Source: Apostichopus japonicus (taxonomy: Eukaryota > Echinodermata > Holothuroidea > Aspidochirotida > Stichopodidae). From it: a DNA stretch of 64,000 nucleotides. Under the pieces are notes generated by a model, which made no database searches, had not been told where the DNA came from, and saw only the letters and a program-made list of their open reading frames with translations. Of the stretch, positions 1-12,015 are shown one piece after another. The DNA lies in contig NC_092581.1 in NCBI RefSeq assembly GCF_037975245.1, positions 11,249,303-11,313,302 of the forward strand, written 5' to 3'. Each line of letters starts with the position of its first letter. The first letter of the stretch is position 1. The position numbers and the translations under genes were made by a program.

Positions 1-912
1 GGTTAATCGATCAACCTTTAATGTAGAGTTGTTCAGTTAGTAATTCCTTTCAGTGGCGAAATCAAGATTTTATAAGGTGGGCGGGGGTTGGGGTGGGGGT
101 GGCCATGGGATTGTGGAAGCCGACTCCTATGCAGGGGTATGTGGGGAAGGGGAGTCAATAAAAATAATAATTTCTTTGAATATAATCACGTGATTGACTC
201 GTGATTGACATTTTGATCCTATATACTCCAAAAAAAGGTAACGTCAATAAATAACCCATTTCCTAAATTCTCCACTTCGACCTACCCCCCCCCCCCGCCC
301 CAACTCCTTTCTCTCTCCAATCGGACCAAACTAAATAACAAAGATACAAAAAAAGATCTTCATGTGCGAGACAAACATAATTGCTAACAGTTTGCTCAAA
401 TGTGATGTAAATAATGCCACCATGGAAGGAAGGCAGAGTAAGTGAAAAGCTTTAGTTTTTATGTTATGTTTCTGTTCATAATTGCAAGGATAGTGTGATA
501 ATTGCTGTTTTGAAGTGAATAATAATAAAAGTAATTTCCGAAAGTATAAATTTTAAGACTATATAAGTCAAGCACAAATGTACTTGTGATGCACCAACTC
601 TTGAGAAATACTCTCACGTGAGGATTGGCTGTTTGATGATCTAGTCTCATGCATATGCATGAAGGAACATCAAAACTATTTCTGTTAACAATCTCAATTT
701 ATGGAGACTGGGAATCAGAGGGGATCAAGTTGTTTGGTGTTAGTGTCCAAACTCTATCTAGTGCGACCTTTCTTTGAAGAAAAAATGTACCATTTCTGTC
801 AAGGAAAACAATTTGCGGAATCTGTTAGAGACAAAGGATCTATATCACTTTATAGACTAAATCATTGGTTAATGATTGTAACGTTTCTTTTAATCTGCTA
901 TTGACCCCAAAT
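1..912. other. Gene-free flank, low-complexity tracts
   Basis: No convincing exon was found on either strand. The stretch holds G-rich tracts around 80-110, a C run near 285-298 and AT-rich sequence. The short open frames at 459-650 and 701-904 have no recognisable domain and no splice context. A phrase near 600-640 (ending in GATGATCTAG) recurs in diverged form near 27450-27500, so part of this is dispersed repeat. Confidence 0.5.
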
Positions 913-1386
913 GTTAGCAACAGGGCCGTCTTAACGCATGGGCCCACTGGGCCCTGGCCCAGGGCCCCGCGATGTCAGGGGCCCCGCAATCGTAGTAACC
1001 CCATGTCTTAATCTGGGAGGAAAACTTATTGAATAGGCCAGAAAATGCTGCAAGTTCCGTAAGTTTCCCCAGTTGAAAGACTCAACACAAGGGTGTTACA
1101 AATGGTGAGTCCAGTATTGTTAGGTAAGGGATGGAGGGCAACTGGAAGATTACTCTTCTATAATGTATTTCAGCTTTAAGATATATCACGTATGTTATTC
1201 AGCTAAAGCTTTATGCTTTATGCGCGACATAGGGAGGAGTGGTAAATGCAGGCATGTCTATGCTTGAGCGATTGTCAAGGATGTCAATTTTTCACGCAAC
1301 TTTTTTCGAACTCACTTGATTGAGGGGCCCCGCTCCATTGCCCGGCCCAGGGCCCGGTGATCTCTTAAGACGGCCCTGGTTAGGAA
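913..1386. mobile_element. Non-autonomous hAT-type element (458 bp)
   Basis: Terminal inverted repeats CAGGGCCGTCTTAA (from 921) and TTAAGACGGCCCTG (to 1378) enclose a GC-rich body of GGGCCC repeats with no coding capacity. The flanks are GTTAGCAA (913-920) and GTTAGGAA (1379-1386), an 8-bp target-site duplication with one mismatch. An 8-bp duplication plus CAGGG-type ends is the hAT hallmark. It is a MITE-like deletion derivative. Superfamily assignment is from ends and duplication length only. Confidence 0.8.
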
Positions 1387-2203
1387 GCTATAAACAGTGA
1401 GGTACACTGTGTCGGGAATATACGCTGTGAATCATCATGACGCATCACGTGGATTTGTCTTTTGTAGGTCACAATTCAAACATAGTTCCAAAGAGAGCAA
1501 AGGACATCATTTTTTTCAATCTGTGATAACCGTCATGCAGGGGTGCTTTGAATGAAACTATTCCCTAGCGCGATCAAGACATATTATCTTTACCTTCATT
1601 GCCCCTCCCCTCCCCCACCGTGCCTAACCTCCCCCGACACCGAAAAGAAAATACGAGAAAATCAAGTACTTGTCACTCACGACTTCAAATTCCAAGAAGT
1701 AGTTTCATGCCATCCTGAAAATAATTCCCTTCATCATCCCTCATTTGCATAATCTCATTAAATCTTCCTACATGTCAGAAAATTCAGAAAGTATTTTGCT
1801 AAGTTTTAGCAACTTTTAGCATCCTAGAATTTGGGGTCAATACTGATGACCTTCAGGGAGACACAAACTAAACCAATAATAAGTCATTGTGATAACTGTC
1901 ATGAACAACTAACAAAGACACTTATTCCATTAGGAAGGTATCACAGGTTTAATGTTCCTTCACAAACAGGGGTGGAGGACTTGTGCAAGTCTATATATGA
2001 CATCACCAAGTCACGTGTGCTTCCATTGTTTTACGTTCAAGTTCTTTATTTATGACACAATTTATCTTGCATTAATGGGTAGTACGTTTTACAACTGTTA
2101 CACCTAAATGTACTGTGGTGCTTAAAAATTACCTGTTTGCGTTTTGTTTCAGCGTCGACACATCTACCTTCCACAAGTAGCCTAAAAGTAAAAAGTTTCA
2201 GAC
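1387..2203. other. Gene-free spacer
   Basis: No exon, RNA gene or clear repeat was recognised. The two open frames here (1552-1752 and 1831-2055) are short, lack homology that I can recognise and are not bracketed by convincing splice sites. Confidence 0.45.
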
Positions 2204-3291
2204 CCTAGCTACAGGCGCGGCGGAACGGAAAAATTATTGGGGGGCTAATGTGTGGAGACTAACTAAGCGGAGCGCCACCATCGGTTGGCGCGGAGCGTAC
2301 AAGAAAATTTTGGGGTTTTTCAATCCCCCAGATGGCCGGAAACGGCACTTCCCGAGTGTTTTATGCTGCGAATACCTAGCCCTAAAATATGGGTCTCAAG
2401 CCTGCAATTTCTCAGATTGCACGTAAAAGTCTGTAAAAACATTGCTATTTGTATATTCGATGGTGTTTTAAGAGAGTACCTATTACTCGTAGTGTACTCG
2501 CAAAGACGTTTTTGAGTGTAGTAAGGGCAGTGGCGGAGCTAGGGGTATTGGTCAGGGGGACAAAAATGGTCTGTAGGGGCGCTTTCGACACTATCTAACC
2601 GGAGCGCCACCACAGGTTGGCGCGGAGCGTACAGAAAATTTTTGAGTAAAGATACTCCCTAGATTGCAGGAAATGATCCTCTCCGGGCCTTGCTAATTTG
2701 CAGATAAACGGAAAATAAATAGGTGTCGTCGCCATTTTGTCGAAAAATTACACCAAAAGAATATGGCAAATGTCAAAAGGTAGATGAGAGCGCAATAAAA
2801 TAGTCAATAATCGCGAATAAGTAAAAAGTGGTGGAAAGCTGAAAATGGCGCCTGCAGTCCATTTGAGTCCGTCAGGGGGGCATCCGCCCCCCTGACTGTA
2901 TGGACACTCCGCCACTGAGTAAGGGGATGTTGGAGAACTGACTGAAAAGATGCAAGTCATTGGCCTAAGACGAAGTTGTGTTGCGCTTACCGGTACTCAC
3001 ACTCACTGCTTCCACTTTTTACGGGGCGTGAAGACGCGGTTGGGGTGACAATGTGGTCTATAGCCAGGGGACGGGCCGAGGGTCCCCCAGCATTTACTAA
3101 AATTATTACACCTATAAAGTATACGTGTGCATCGGACAGATCGACAAGTATGCATTGAAAAATGGGCAGATGCACGTTTCGGAGCCTTGGTAAATATTGG
3201 GGGGGCTTATCATGCATTTGCCCCCTCAACTTTTTCATTGGGGGGCTGAGCCCCCCCAAGCCCCCCCGGTTCCGCCGCCACTGCCTAGCTA
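2204..3291. mobile_element. hAT-type element carrying a nested hAT insertion
   Basis: An outer element runs from 2212 (CAGGCGCGGCGGAAC) to 3283 (GTTCCGCCGCCACTG). It is flanked by a perfect 8-bp duplication CCTAGCTA (2204-2211 and 3284-3291). Removing the nested 390-bp element at 2528-2917 and one copy of its duplication leaves a non-coding element of about 674 bp. Near the left end is the shared subterminal motif GCGGAGCGCCACCATCGG, also present in the elements at 2528, 32725 and 45834. The 3' part is G/C-run rich. No transposase frame is present. Confidence 0.88.
2520..2925. mobile_element. Nested hAT-type MITE, complete (390 bp)
   Basis: The element spans 2528-2917 with ends CAGTGGCGGAG and CTCCGCCACTG. 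It is flanked by a perfect 8-bp duplication AGTAAGGG (2520-2527 and 2918-2925). It sits inside the element at 2212-3283, so it inserted later. Two further copies of the family occur at 28272-28606 (plus) and about 54615-54998 (minus). No coding capacity. Confidence 0.9.
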
Positions 3292-5099
3292 GTGGCAGTA
3301 TTACACGACCAGTTTACTTAAGGACAACTTAGCAAAACGACTGTTAAACAAGTCTATTTTGTCAACTGCTATGGGGGGGGGGGGGGGGTTCATTACAAAA
3401 ATCTCTAGTATACAAGCCATTGGTGTCTCCTTGCAGTATATCGTCTCCTTGCAGTATATGCCAATAGTCAAACTACGTGATTTTCGCCTCATTTATATAT
3501 GTTGTACGTACGAAACTTTTGCTACCCAATTTGAAGTTGTCCCTGTTCAAACAGCTTCTCAGTAAGTCTGGTTCTGTTTACCAACGGATTATCAGTTTAG
3601 ATACAAAATTTCCATTTGCAATGTTTCATGCACTAATGTGTACAAATGTATAGCAGTCGACCCTGCATTGCAAAAATTGTACATTATCAAAGAATGTGGT
3701 GAAAAGTTGCCATTTTGCTGTAATCATTTTGATATTGAGGAAAAAAGGTTTTTTCACTGAGGCTGTGAGAGAATGATGAGGGGTCTCATAGGCTGGGGTT
3801 TCACAGGGAGCGGTAGGGTGTGAAAACAGAGCTTGGTTGAGGAGCTTTTTTAAATAAAATTTTTATCTTCTTGAAAAATAAACTTGTAATGCTGTGTTCA
3901 CAAGGGAGAATTGTTTAAATACATGTGCAATTGATAAGTGGCATCTTGCTACTTAAAGCTTCCCACTCTGTCAGTCTATTTTTTGTCATCTTTTCAAATT
4001 AATAATTAAATGTGGGGTACAAATGTGGGGTACAAATCCCAAGTACTGTACCCACTCGGTATTATGTTTTTCTCGCTCCCTTTGATCAGTTTTATAACTC
4101 TTCATGAACAAAATCTACATTTGCCTTAAAATGTCTTTTCACTTAATCATCCATCATTGAAGATGTCATGGTGTTAACCCTGAAGATGTTAAAGTATTAC
4201 TTAACAATGACTGCTTCACAAGCTCGTTCATTCAATATCTAAATCTTAAAAAGTTGTATTTTGTGTTGGTCACTATCTGGTGGTGCAATGCTTGAATTAA
4301 AGGAAGGAAAGTTAAACACAGAAGCCTTGTAACATTGGAATGAAACAGAACTCACCAATTGTGGGCAATCCAAACAGATGTAACCACATATATGTCTTTC
4401 AGTTAGAACGGCGTTCATGTGTGGTCATTCAGTGTTACACTTTGGACAAAAACATAATTTAAGGAATGGGAGAGAAATACAGCTTTTTAGCAGCTTTTAC
4501 TTTAATTTTGGTAAACTTTTGATACTATTTCAGACTTAAATTTATGAACAATGCAAACTATTAGCTTGAACAGTCATGTATAATTATAAGTAATGAAGAA
4601 CAGGAAAGCCAGTTTATCTTAGGATTCCTTGTCATATAATTTGCTCTAAATTCAAAATAGCTATCTGACTATTGTTGAGCAAGTGAGTTAAATTTGTCTA
4701 ACAAATTAAGTGAGAACCAGAAAAGATCAGAGATTTCCAGCTCTTTGTTTATAGCACTCGCTTTTTGGGATTCAACCATTCCAAGGATTTCAGCGTAGAA
4801 TTTTAAACCAAAATGTTTCAATATCAAGAAAGAACAGTCTTCCTATGTGAAATATAGACACACTTTACCAATTTTGAGCTAGCTTATCCCTTTAAAAATT
4901 GTATAGAGTTATAAGACATTGTTTAGACACTTTGAAATATTTTTGAGAAAATGGCCAAGTTTTCCACCATTAGAGATAACCTGTTGACCCCTTGAAGCTA
5001 AAAGAGAGAAAACTGATTGGAGGTTAAAGTGCAAGTTTAAAGCAAGAGTACAAACTCTGAAACAGATTTCATTACCTGGATGCCTAGCACGTTTTGTTG
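3292..5099. other. Gene-free spacer
   Basis: AT-rich sequence with a G run at about 3373-3389, a local duplication of a GTGGGGTACAAAT unit near 4013-4036 and no supported gene. Open frames at 3301-3492 and 3359-3565 overlap on opposite strands and show no recognisable domain. Confidence 0.5.
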
Positions 5100-5630
5100 A
5101 AGACCTATAGAGTACCTTCGCAGAACAAAACTGAACTTGACCAAACTATGTCCACCAAATCAAACTCATAGCATTGGATAAATTCAGAGATTAATTGTAA
5201 CTTTAAGTTTGGAGTTATCCTGGTTATAAGGTTTTCACACTTTTGATGCCTTGCTGACCTCATGTGACCTTTGCCCTCTACCAATTTCCAAAGGATTATC
5301 GCACTCACCAAGCTGGATCTACTTACGGAGTATGAAGTTAAAGAGAAATGTACTTCTTGGGTATTTGTGTTAACAAGATTTTCACTATCACTTAAATGTT
5401 GACTGCAAATGACCTTTGACCTCCACCACTTTCAATAGGGTTCTTGTAATCAACAAGCTGAATCTGCATACCATGTATGAAGTTCAACAAAGATATAATT
5501 TTTGGGTCGTGTTCACACCTCTGTTGACCCCAAATGACCATTGAACTTCACAGAAAACATAGGCTTCTTGCACTTAATTAGACACATCCACATACCAAGT
5601 ATGAAGTTAATCCACCATGACCTTTGTGAG
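5100..5630. repeat. Diverged ~150-bp tandem repeat with TGACCTTTGACC cores
   Basis: Three diverged units can be aligned by eye. Recurring landmarks are a TTTTCAC...TTGATGTTGAC start, a TGACCTTTG(A/C)CCTC core, a (A/C)TCAACAAGCTG(A/G)ATCT segment and TATGAAGTTCA/TATGAAGTTAA. The cores lie near 5265, 5410 and 5533. The best one (5410-5421) is TGACCTTTGACC, the complement of a nuclear-receptor DR1 half-site pair. No reading frame runs through the array. Confidence 0.6.
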
Positions 5631-6092
5631 TTACCATGTTTACAAGCATCACATACATACACGCCATCACCATCGCATAGATTCCTTTTGCCTCCGGCTA
5701 GGAACCAAAAGTGACAAATTAGTGTAATTTCCTTTTCTGATGACACTATTAGATGAAAAGTTGTCTGGGATTACAGATTAATTAATTATTCAACCAATTA
5801 ATTTATGTCTCCTCTGTGTGACTTTCACTTGGCAAAAGTTCAGACAGGGTGTTTCACTGTCATGGGATTGGTATCTAATGGCCTCAAAAATGTACCAAAA
5901 TCATGCAAAATGGCTGCAAAACAGAAACCCATAAAAGATCACTCTCATTCCATCTTCAACCACATAAACACAGACTACAAAAGACAAGAAAAGAAGGATC
6001 TTTGTGTTCCGACCATCTATTTTACAACATCTGTAAGACAATTTCAAATCTGAACACCATTAGCCATCTTCTTCATCATGATCCCTGTAAAC
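5631..6092. other. RPL24 3' flank
   Basis: This lies downstream of the RPL24 stop on the minus strand and includes its 3'UTR. I could not place a canonical AATAAA with confidence. The opposite-strand frames here (5805-6053, 5903-6205) partly overlap the last RPL24 exon and are shadows. Confidence 0.4.
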
Positions 6093-9000
6093 TTATCGCT
6101 TTCCTCCGACCCTGGGAGCTGCCGTCTTCATCTTTTTCTCTGCCTTTTGCTTCTGGGATTTCTGTGCAGGCTGCAAAAGATCAAACAGACAGGGTGACAT
6201 CATGATAAGATAATACTTTTATCAAATTTAGACATATATTACTGAATTTTTAAACCAATGCCATTACATATACTGGACTATTGGCAATCTCTTCAGATAA
6301 GATATCAAAACCATCTATCCTATATATATTTCTTTGCACAAAGGTCCATCATTCACGATGCTAGCTACTGTAGTAAGTGCAACATTTCGTCAATCCACTA
6401 TGGTTAAGTTGATCAAGGGGAAAGGAGGCATAGGAAGCAATGGATTAAAGCAACTAGAAGATTATCGGTTTGAGCCCTCAATGGCCAGCCTCTGCATAAA
6501 GATACCACCAATTGCTTTTGTCATATGAAATGCTCCTCCAAATTTGCAAAATAAATCCAATTGGGAGATAATATTGTCAACTGACTTGTCCTTTTGGGAT
6601 TAAGCTACAAGCTTTCTCAACATGTAAATTATGAGTCTGCTGCATTTCAAGGTATCTGTCTTCCAGGATGATAATTATTTTGTGATGAATGGACACAGTA
6701 AACTGGTTTTATTCATGCAAGATTGACCAAGAAAACCGAGTGATGATCTCACAGTAGCACATGGTTCATTTATCTCACAACGCCAGGGAGAGGAAGGGTT
6801 TTTATCGCATACTCTTGGTAAGAAGCATACTTTGTTGCAAACGATTACTCCAGAGCAAGTGCGAAACAGTCAGTTTATTAAGAGGACCTTTCACAATCAG
6901 TGTGTCCTCACTTCACCCCTTCCTTCCCTCTTTCAACACATTCACACTCTAGCCTTGAGAACTTCAAATTTGTGGAGTGTTAGCTCAGTGGTTAACGCCG
7001 GTCCAGATACAGAGTTGTTGACAATTGACAATTCATAATCATGGACGTTAAATATGAATCTAAGAGACTGACTTCGGTCAGCTTGCGGCTTTGATAAGCC
7101 AATGAGGCTTCTTCGTGAGTTCGTGCTTGCAGGAGGATCTAATATACATACATACATATACATACATACAAATCATCCTTCAGAATCCTAGTTGGCTACT
7201 GTACTGTACATAAAAGCCCAACAATTACACGCAGTGAATATGAACTGACAAGAGAAGTCACAGAAATGAATAAACGAACACACAAAGATGATCAGGACAA
7301 AGCTTAACCAAGTTGTGTGAGTTAGAAAACAAAACTGCCCCACCTCTCCCTTATGCCCTCCTACCCCTACCCCTCCCATTTCCCTCTCTGGCTACCATTC
7401 AGTTCTCTTACTTTTGCAGGTGGCTTCCTTGTATCTTTCTTGGACCTGTTCTTCTCTTTAGCAGCTCTAAAGAACACAAAAAAAAGAAAAGATGAGCATT
7501 AGTTTGAAACCAAACAGTACATTTTATATTATATAGCACAGCTGGTTGAAGGGAGGTTTTCAGCCTTCTCTAAGAGACCAAACATATTACATTTAATATT
7601 ATATGGCTCAGCCAGTTGAAGGGTGGTTTTCAGCCTTCTCTAAGAAACCAAACATATTATATTTGATATATGGCTCAGGTGGTTGAAGGGAGGTTTTCAG
7701 CCTTCTCTAAGAAACCAAACATATTACATTTTACAGTATATTATATGGCTCAGCCAGTTGAAGGGAGGTTTTCAGCTTTCTCTAAGAAACCAAACATATT
7801 ACATTTTACAGTATATTATACGGCTCAGCCAGTTGAAGGGAGGTTTACAGCCTTCTCTAAGAAACCAAACATACATTTTATATTATATGGCTCAGCCAGT
7901 TGAAGGGAGGTTTTCAGCCTTCTCTAAGAAACCAAACATATTACATTTTATATTATATGGCTCAGCCTGTTGAAAGGTGGTTTTCAGCCTTCTCTATGAA
8001 ACCAAACGTATTACATTTTGTATTAAATATTGCTCAGCAGTCAGCAAGATTAAACAGGAATGGAAGAATACTTAACTTGCTCATAGAAATTTACTAGTGA
8101 GATGCAAAGATCAACAGATAATTCAGATGGTATAACTTATAAAGAGGCAAAGATCCTCCTTTTAACACTTCATTTACATCAACTATATTCATGCACCAGT
8201 AGGCAAGATTAGAGAAGCATGGTATTAATCAGGTGGTCATCTAATAATTACTGTAGCAAAAATTTCCAATCCCTCCTGCATCCTGTATAAAATCTCCTCA
8301 CGGTATTCTTTGAACTAGTATTTTGATTGTAATCTTTCTGTGCATTAATATGACCATACCAATACATTGATCAGTACACATCATTTTATACAGTATGTAT
8401 GTCAATCTTGTCCTGCTGTGATTTTATTTTAATGGATAATCAATCCAAGATATACTACTACAGTTAGTATTTCAGCAAATTGTAAATACTTTTCATATTG
8501 CCACATAGGTATTCATTATTTCCTTGGCTTGAAGCACAACATGGGATTTCAAACAATCACCAAAAAATTTAAAATACCGAATTATCATTTTAATCAAATA
8601 GAACTTTTTTGTTTTTTAATGTTAGTTTTTTGCAATTGCAAGATAATTACCTAGCCAGGTTTCCGCGGACATTAAATGACTATCATTTATCCTGTTTACA
8701 CCACCATTTATTGTTAGCTGATCATGTATTCATGACGAACATTTTAAAAAAGGCTGATTTATATCAAATATTTCCCCCCAACAAAACCAGCTGCCTTAAG
8801 TGTCCTTTACTACCCATTAAGTATAGAACCAAAAGACCATAAAAAAATTTTAAATGCAAAATGCATTTTGAACATCCCCACTCAGAAATGTACTGAAAAA
8901 GGCCACTGAATATCAATCAGCACAGATGAGTTTGGTCAAATTTATATTTATATTAAATATAATTATTGCATACAGTAGTAAACAAGATTTTCTAATATAC

Positions 9001-10738
9001 CTCCACTCTGCCCCCTCACCTCCCCCACCACATCCATACGATACAAAAAGATGAGTTTGGATATACAGGTGAAACCACGCTAGCGTACCCTGAGGGGAGG
9101 GGGGTGCAGTATTTCAGGTATTCAGGTAAATTGTTAAATTGGCTTACTTGATTGCCTGGTCTCTCTGGGCCTTCCTGACCTCTGGCTTCTGATTCTTCTT
9201 AGCCATGATCTCTGCCAGGGAGGTCCCAGCGATAGAGCGCTGGAATTTAGTCGTCTTCCTGGTCCTCTTCTTGGTCACTTCTTCCTGCACGCCCTTCTTG
9301 TGTTTCCTCCGGTACAACACCGTCCAGTTGATGTCACGAGGATTCCTCTTCATGAAGAAGGACCTCTGGCATTTTGAATTGATGAAGATGAAGGTCTATG
9401 GCAAAAAAAAAAAAAAAAAATCTACATTAAAATTTAAAGCCTTTTTTCTTCTTGAGGTAATATTGCATAGTTTGTAATCACATTTATCATGACAACACAC
9501 TTTTTGACACTTACTGTTCATGTAGCTAATGAGATAAAGAATCACCACTGTCAACAGAAAGATAATCACTGCTGCATTTACATGTTCCCTAACAGCAATT
9601 ACTTGTTTAACAATCAGTCAAAATTAAGATGAAGAAAGCCATGGTACGAGGGTGAAGTACAGTATGACTTGAGATTTCAGACCTAAACCATTCTTGATTC
9701 AGATCAACCTTTCAGGTAATTTTTGGCATTTGTGTTCCAAATATTGTGACCATACCTTGGAAACTATCTAAACAAAGTCTTGTGTACACTACACTATTTG
9801 CTATTATGTCATTGACAAATTTGAACTCACAACATCCTTAGACTAAGTTACTTATAGTACTTTTGGCCCATCCCCCCCCCCCCCAATGTAGCCTGGGTCT
9901 TGGCCATAGACCCTGGTCTCTGCGTTAGAATTTTGCTAGCCTAAGCCTAACTTTTGGCAAAATTTTAAACAGCACATGTCACAATAGTGTCCATAGCATA
10001 CATAAACTAGTAAGACAATGATAATATATGTTAGTGTAAACTTCATAAACTTAAAGCTGAGCACAGTAAATTCAGAATGATAGGCCTAGGCTAGGCCATT
10101 CCAAAGTTTATGTTAGCTTACGGACCCGTACTTAATGTTACATAAGCCTATAAATATCAAGTGCCAGTGTGTTGACAAATATCTAACCTAGGCTAGCCCT
10201 TAACGCTATGATATTAGAGTTATTAACATCATTGTTAAACCATCGTAGTTTGATTGATAGCCTAACCAAAGTTAGGCTAACGTAAATCACTATGCCCTTG
10301 TGTTACCAAAAGGCAAAACTAGGCTAGGCTACGTAGTTTAGACCACTTGGTTCAGCTACCCCAACAAGTAAGTACCCATGATCCCAACTCCCATTTTGTT
10401 CTGTACATGTAGATGACTTTTGTTCATGTAAACGAAGGGAAACTACAAGTAAATCTTATTTTCAGCATTTTCGCTTTAAGCCAACCGTGCCACACGTTAC
10501 TGTGTACAGTTGCGCAAGTACCTTTCCATCTTGTCGTACATATCGTTTCCCATGGCCAGGGTAGATCTTGAAGAGACTAAAGTGGCATAAATCCGTTCTG
10601 CGTAAAAGAAAATGAAGGAATAGAAAGATTTAATTATTCATTTATACGTTAAGTTAATTTTCGAGATTTGTTTCATCCTAAACATGGAGATGGGGAAGGA
10701 TTTTTATGAGACGGAAAATATTCTTACTTGACGGACAT
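6093..10738 (-). CDS. RPL24: 60S ribosomal protein L24 (eL24), five coding exons
   Basis: Coding exons in transcript order are 10728-10738, 10522-10597, 9148-9395, 7412-7466 and 6093-6170. Phases join exactly to give 155 aa, against 157 in human. All introns are GT-AG. Visible family features are [11 protein letters not shown] (residues about 14-24), [20 protein letters not shown] (from about residue 44), the [20 protein letters not shown] block, [14 protein letters not shown] and the C-terminus APRVGGKR. L24 sits in the large ribosomal subunit at an intersubunit bridge (family knowledge). The first coding exon is only 11 nt (ATG TCC GTC AA), and the start at 10736-10738 is chosen because it joins in frame to TDLCHFS. 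The N-terminus MSVK is longer than the MK seen in flies and mammals. A pyrimidine tract just upstream suggests a TOP mRNA. Homology is certain; only the exact start carries slight doubt. Confidence 0.96.
6974..7171 (+). mobile_element. tRNA-derived SINE, internally deleted, in RPL24 intron
   Basis: The head keeps the A-box-like TTAGCTCAGTGGTTAACGCC. The segment with the B box is missing: the sequence jumps from GCCGGT to CAGAGTTGTTGACAATTGAC. The conserved body follows (ACTTCGGTCAGCTTGCGG, AAGCCAATGAGGCTTCTT), then the tail hairpin and an ATAC-rich microsatellite. It is antisense to RPL24, in intron 4 (6171-7411). Without a B box it is unlikely to be transcribed by Pol III. Confidence 0.75.
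7505..8035. repeat. Minisatellite, seven ~62-78 bp units, RPL24 intron 3
   Basis: Seven tandem units carry the core GTTGAAGGGAGGTTTTCAGC followed by CTTCTCTAAGAAACCAAACA and an AT-rich linker (TTATATGGCTCAGCCA). Units start near 7545, 7615, 7681, 7758, 7836, 7899 and 7970. Spacing changes through the AT linker. The repeated frames at 7670-8097 are products of the repeat, not proteins. Confidence 0.9.
9004..9123. other. Low-complexity intronic sequence in RPL24 intron 3
   Basis: C-rich and G-rich short runs lie between the minisatellite and exon 3. The rest of the intron (8036-9147) is AT-rich with no recognised snoRNA, although ribosomal-protein introns often host them. I could not establish paired C/D boxes by eye. 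Confidence 0.3.
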
Positions 10739-10749
10739 CTTGAAAATCT

Positions 10750-10790
10750 AGAGAGGGCGCTAAACTTAAATATCAAACATTATATCGAAG
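10750..10790 (-). promoter_or_regulatory. Putative RPL24 core promoter and TOP start
   Basis: Read on the minus strand, CCCTCTCT (10757 down to 10750) lies 12-19 nt before the ATG and fits a 5' terminal oligopyrimidine transcription start, typical of ribosomal-protein mRNAs. A TATA-like GATATAAT lies about 25-30 nt upstream (about 10781-10788). The TSS is inferred, with no transcript evidence. Confidence 0.5.
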
Positions 10791-10903
10791 GTATATTGTT
10801 TATAGCCCGGAAGTTGAACGGCACAACCGCAAAGTTCATTACTATGCGAAGTTTACTCACAATTTACGGTAATTACATGGACTGCGGAGCCGAAGGGGAG
10901 GGG

Positions 10904-11033
10904 TATATAAGGAACGGGCGGGGAAGTTCACGTTAGAAACGTTCTATTTCCCCAGTTTTGCAACTTCAAAACCCTTATATAGTCACAAAAACATAATTTA
11001 CTATAAAGGGGGCTAAAATGGTATGTCGTCCCG
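10904..11033 (+). promoter_or_regulatory. Putative plus-strand TATA promoter and untranslated first exon
   Basis: TATATAAGG at 10904-10912 is followed by a GC box GGGCGGGG (10916-10923). A splice-donor-like CCG/GTGAGTGG lies at 11033/11034. This fits an untranslated first exon of the TMEM35B-like gene spliced to an acceptor near 11994 (TATATCAG), in a divergent arrangement with RPL24. The short upstream ATG at about 11019 is not in frame with the TMEM35B start. All of this is inferred from motifs. Confidence 0.4.
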
Positions 11034-11461
11034 GTGAGTGGTGCACGGGGAGGCCGGATGATCCATCCGCTTTTGAGTATTAGTGTACACTAGAAGTTGA
11101 TTATATTCAACATGGTTCAATATTTACAACTTTTGAAACATAATTGTAGAAGTTTCGACTGTTTAAGTTTTTTAATTCTGTCTGCCCGCAGTTGGAGAGT
11201 CGAGCCCCTGATTTTATTTTTAGTAGTATACGTACGTTGATGCGTAACTTGGGCCTCTATCATCATGGTGTCATACGATTACAGAGTTGAGTGTGGATCA
11301 AGAAAGAAACAGTATTGACAGATTATACGGAGAGGAAGCTAGGAGGGGGGGGGGGGTAAAGGGAGTCGTGTTTTCATTCGACAGGAGTGGTTACTATACA
11401 TGTAGGTCTGTATCCTATGCGTGATACTGAGATTGCTCAAGCACCTGTTTTGCTTTCCTTT

Positions 11462-11570
11462 TAAAAAAGACCGTTTTTTTTTTTACAGAAAGTCACCCAA
11501 GATGGAACCAGGGCACGAAAACCAAAAAACTGATCCACTCTCAATCCCTGTCCCCTGTGACTGTCTCGAT
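11462..11570 (+). repeat. Dispersed repeat with reverse-strand copy near 29890-30000
   Basis: The segment with TTTACAGAAAGTCACCCA, GGGCACGAAAACC and ACTGATCC...CCTGTCCCC has a diverged counterpart in reverse orientation at about 29886-30005, inside a DNAH8 intron. No coding capacity or clear ends. Confidence 0.55.
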
Positions 11571-12015
11571 TGATGACAGGATTGGACCCTTTCCTTTTGA
11601 AGCTATGGTTTCGTCAGTGAATACCGTGCTTGAAACCGGGAACTGTTTTCTGCATTTGCAATTCTCTATTACAAAAGCTCTCAAATGTTTCTCGGACAAA
11701 ATGCGCATCCTATTGTTTGTTTTACCTTGACATCTTTAGACAAATACTGACCTCGTAAACATTCCTCTATGGTAGGTTGCATCATCGATTGAAAGGGTGT
11801 ATTATAACGGTGCACCCCTGTTCACGCGGTAATACACAAATACCGTTACGCGTTTGACGTTTTGTATGTACATAGTAAGTGCTGTACAAGCAGTTTGTAC
11901 ATGTGTGTAGAGTACTGTACTGCATTTATGAAGGCTAGCTTGTGGTGAACTGTACCATAGACACTGACAGTCCCAACTTCTACCCCGGTATATCAGGACG
12001 GTTCAACTTATCAAG

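Noticed and set aside
3373-3389. Poly-G runs here and near 11346, 33569 and 45848
   Set aside because: Scattered homopolymer tracts, several inside transposon bodies; no organised quadruplex cluster or regulatory context could be supported.
7670-8097. Repeated [19 protein letters not shown] frames
   Set aside because: Product of the RPL24 intronic minisatellite, not a protein.
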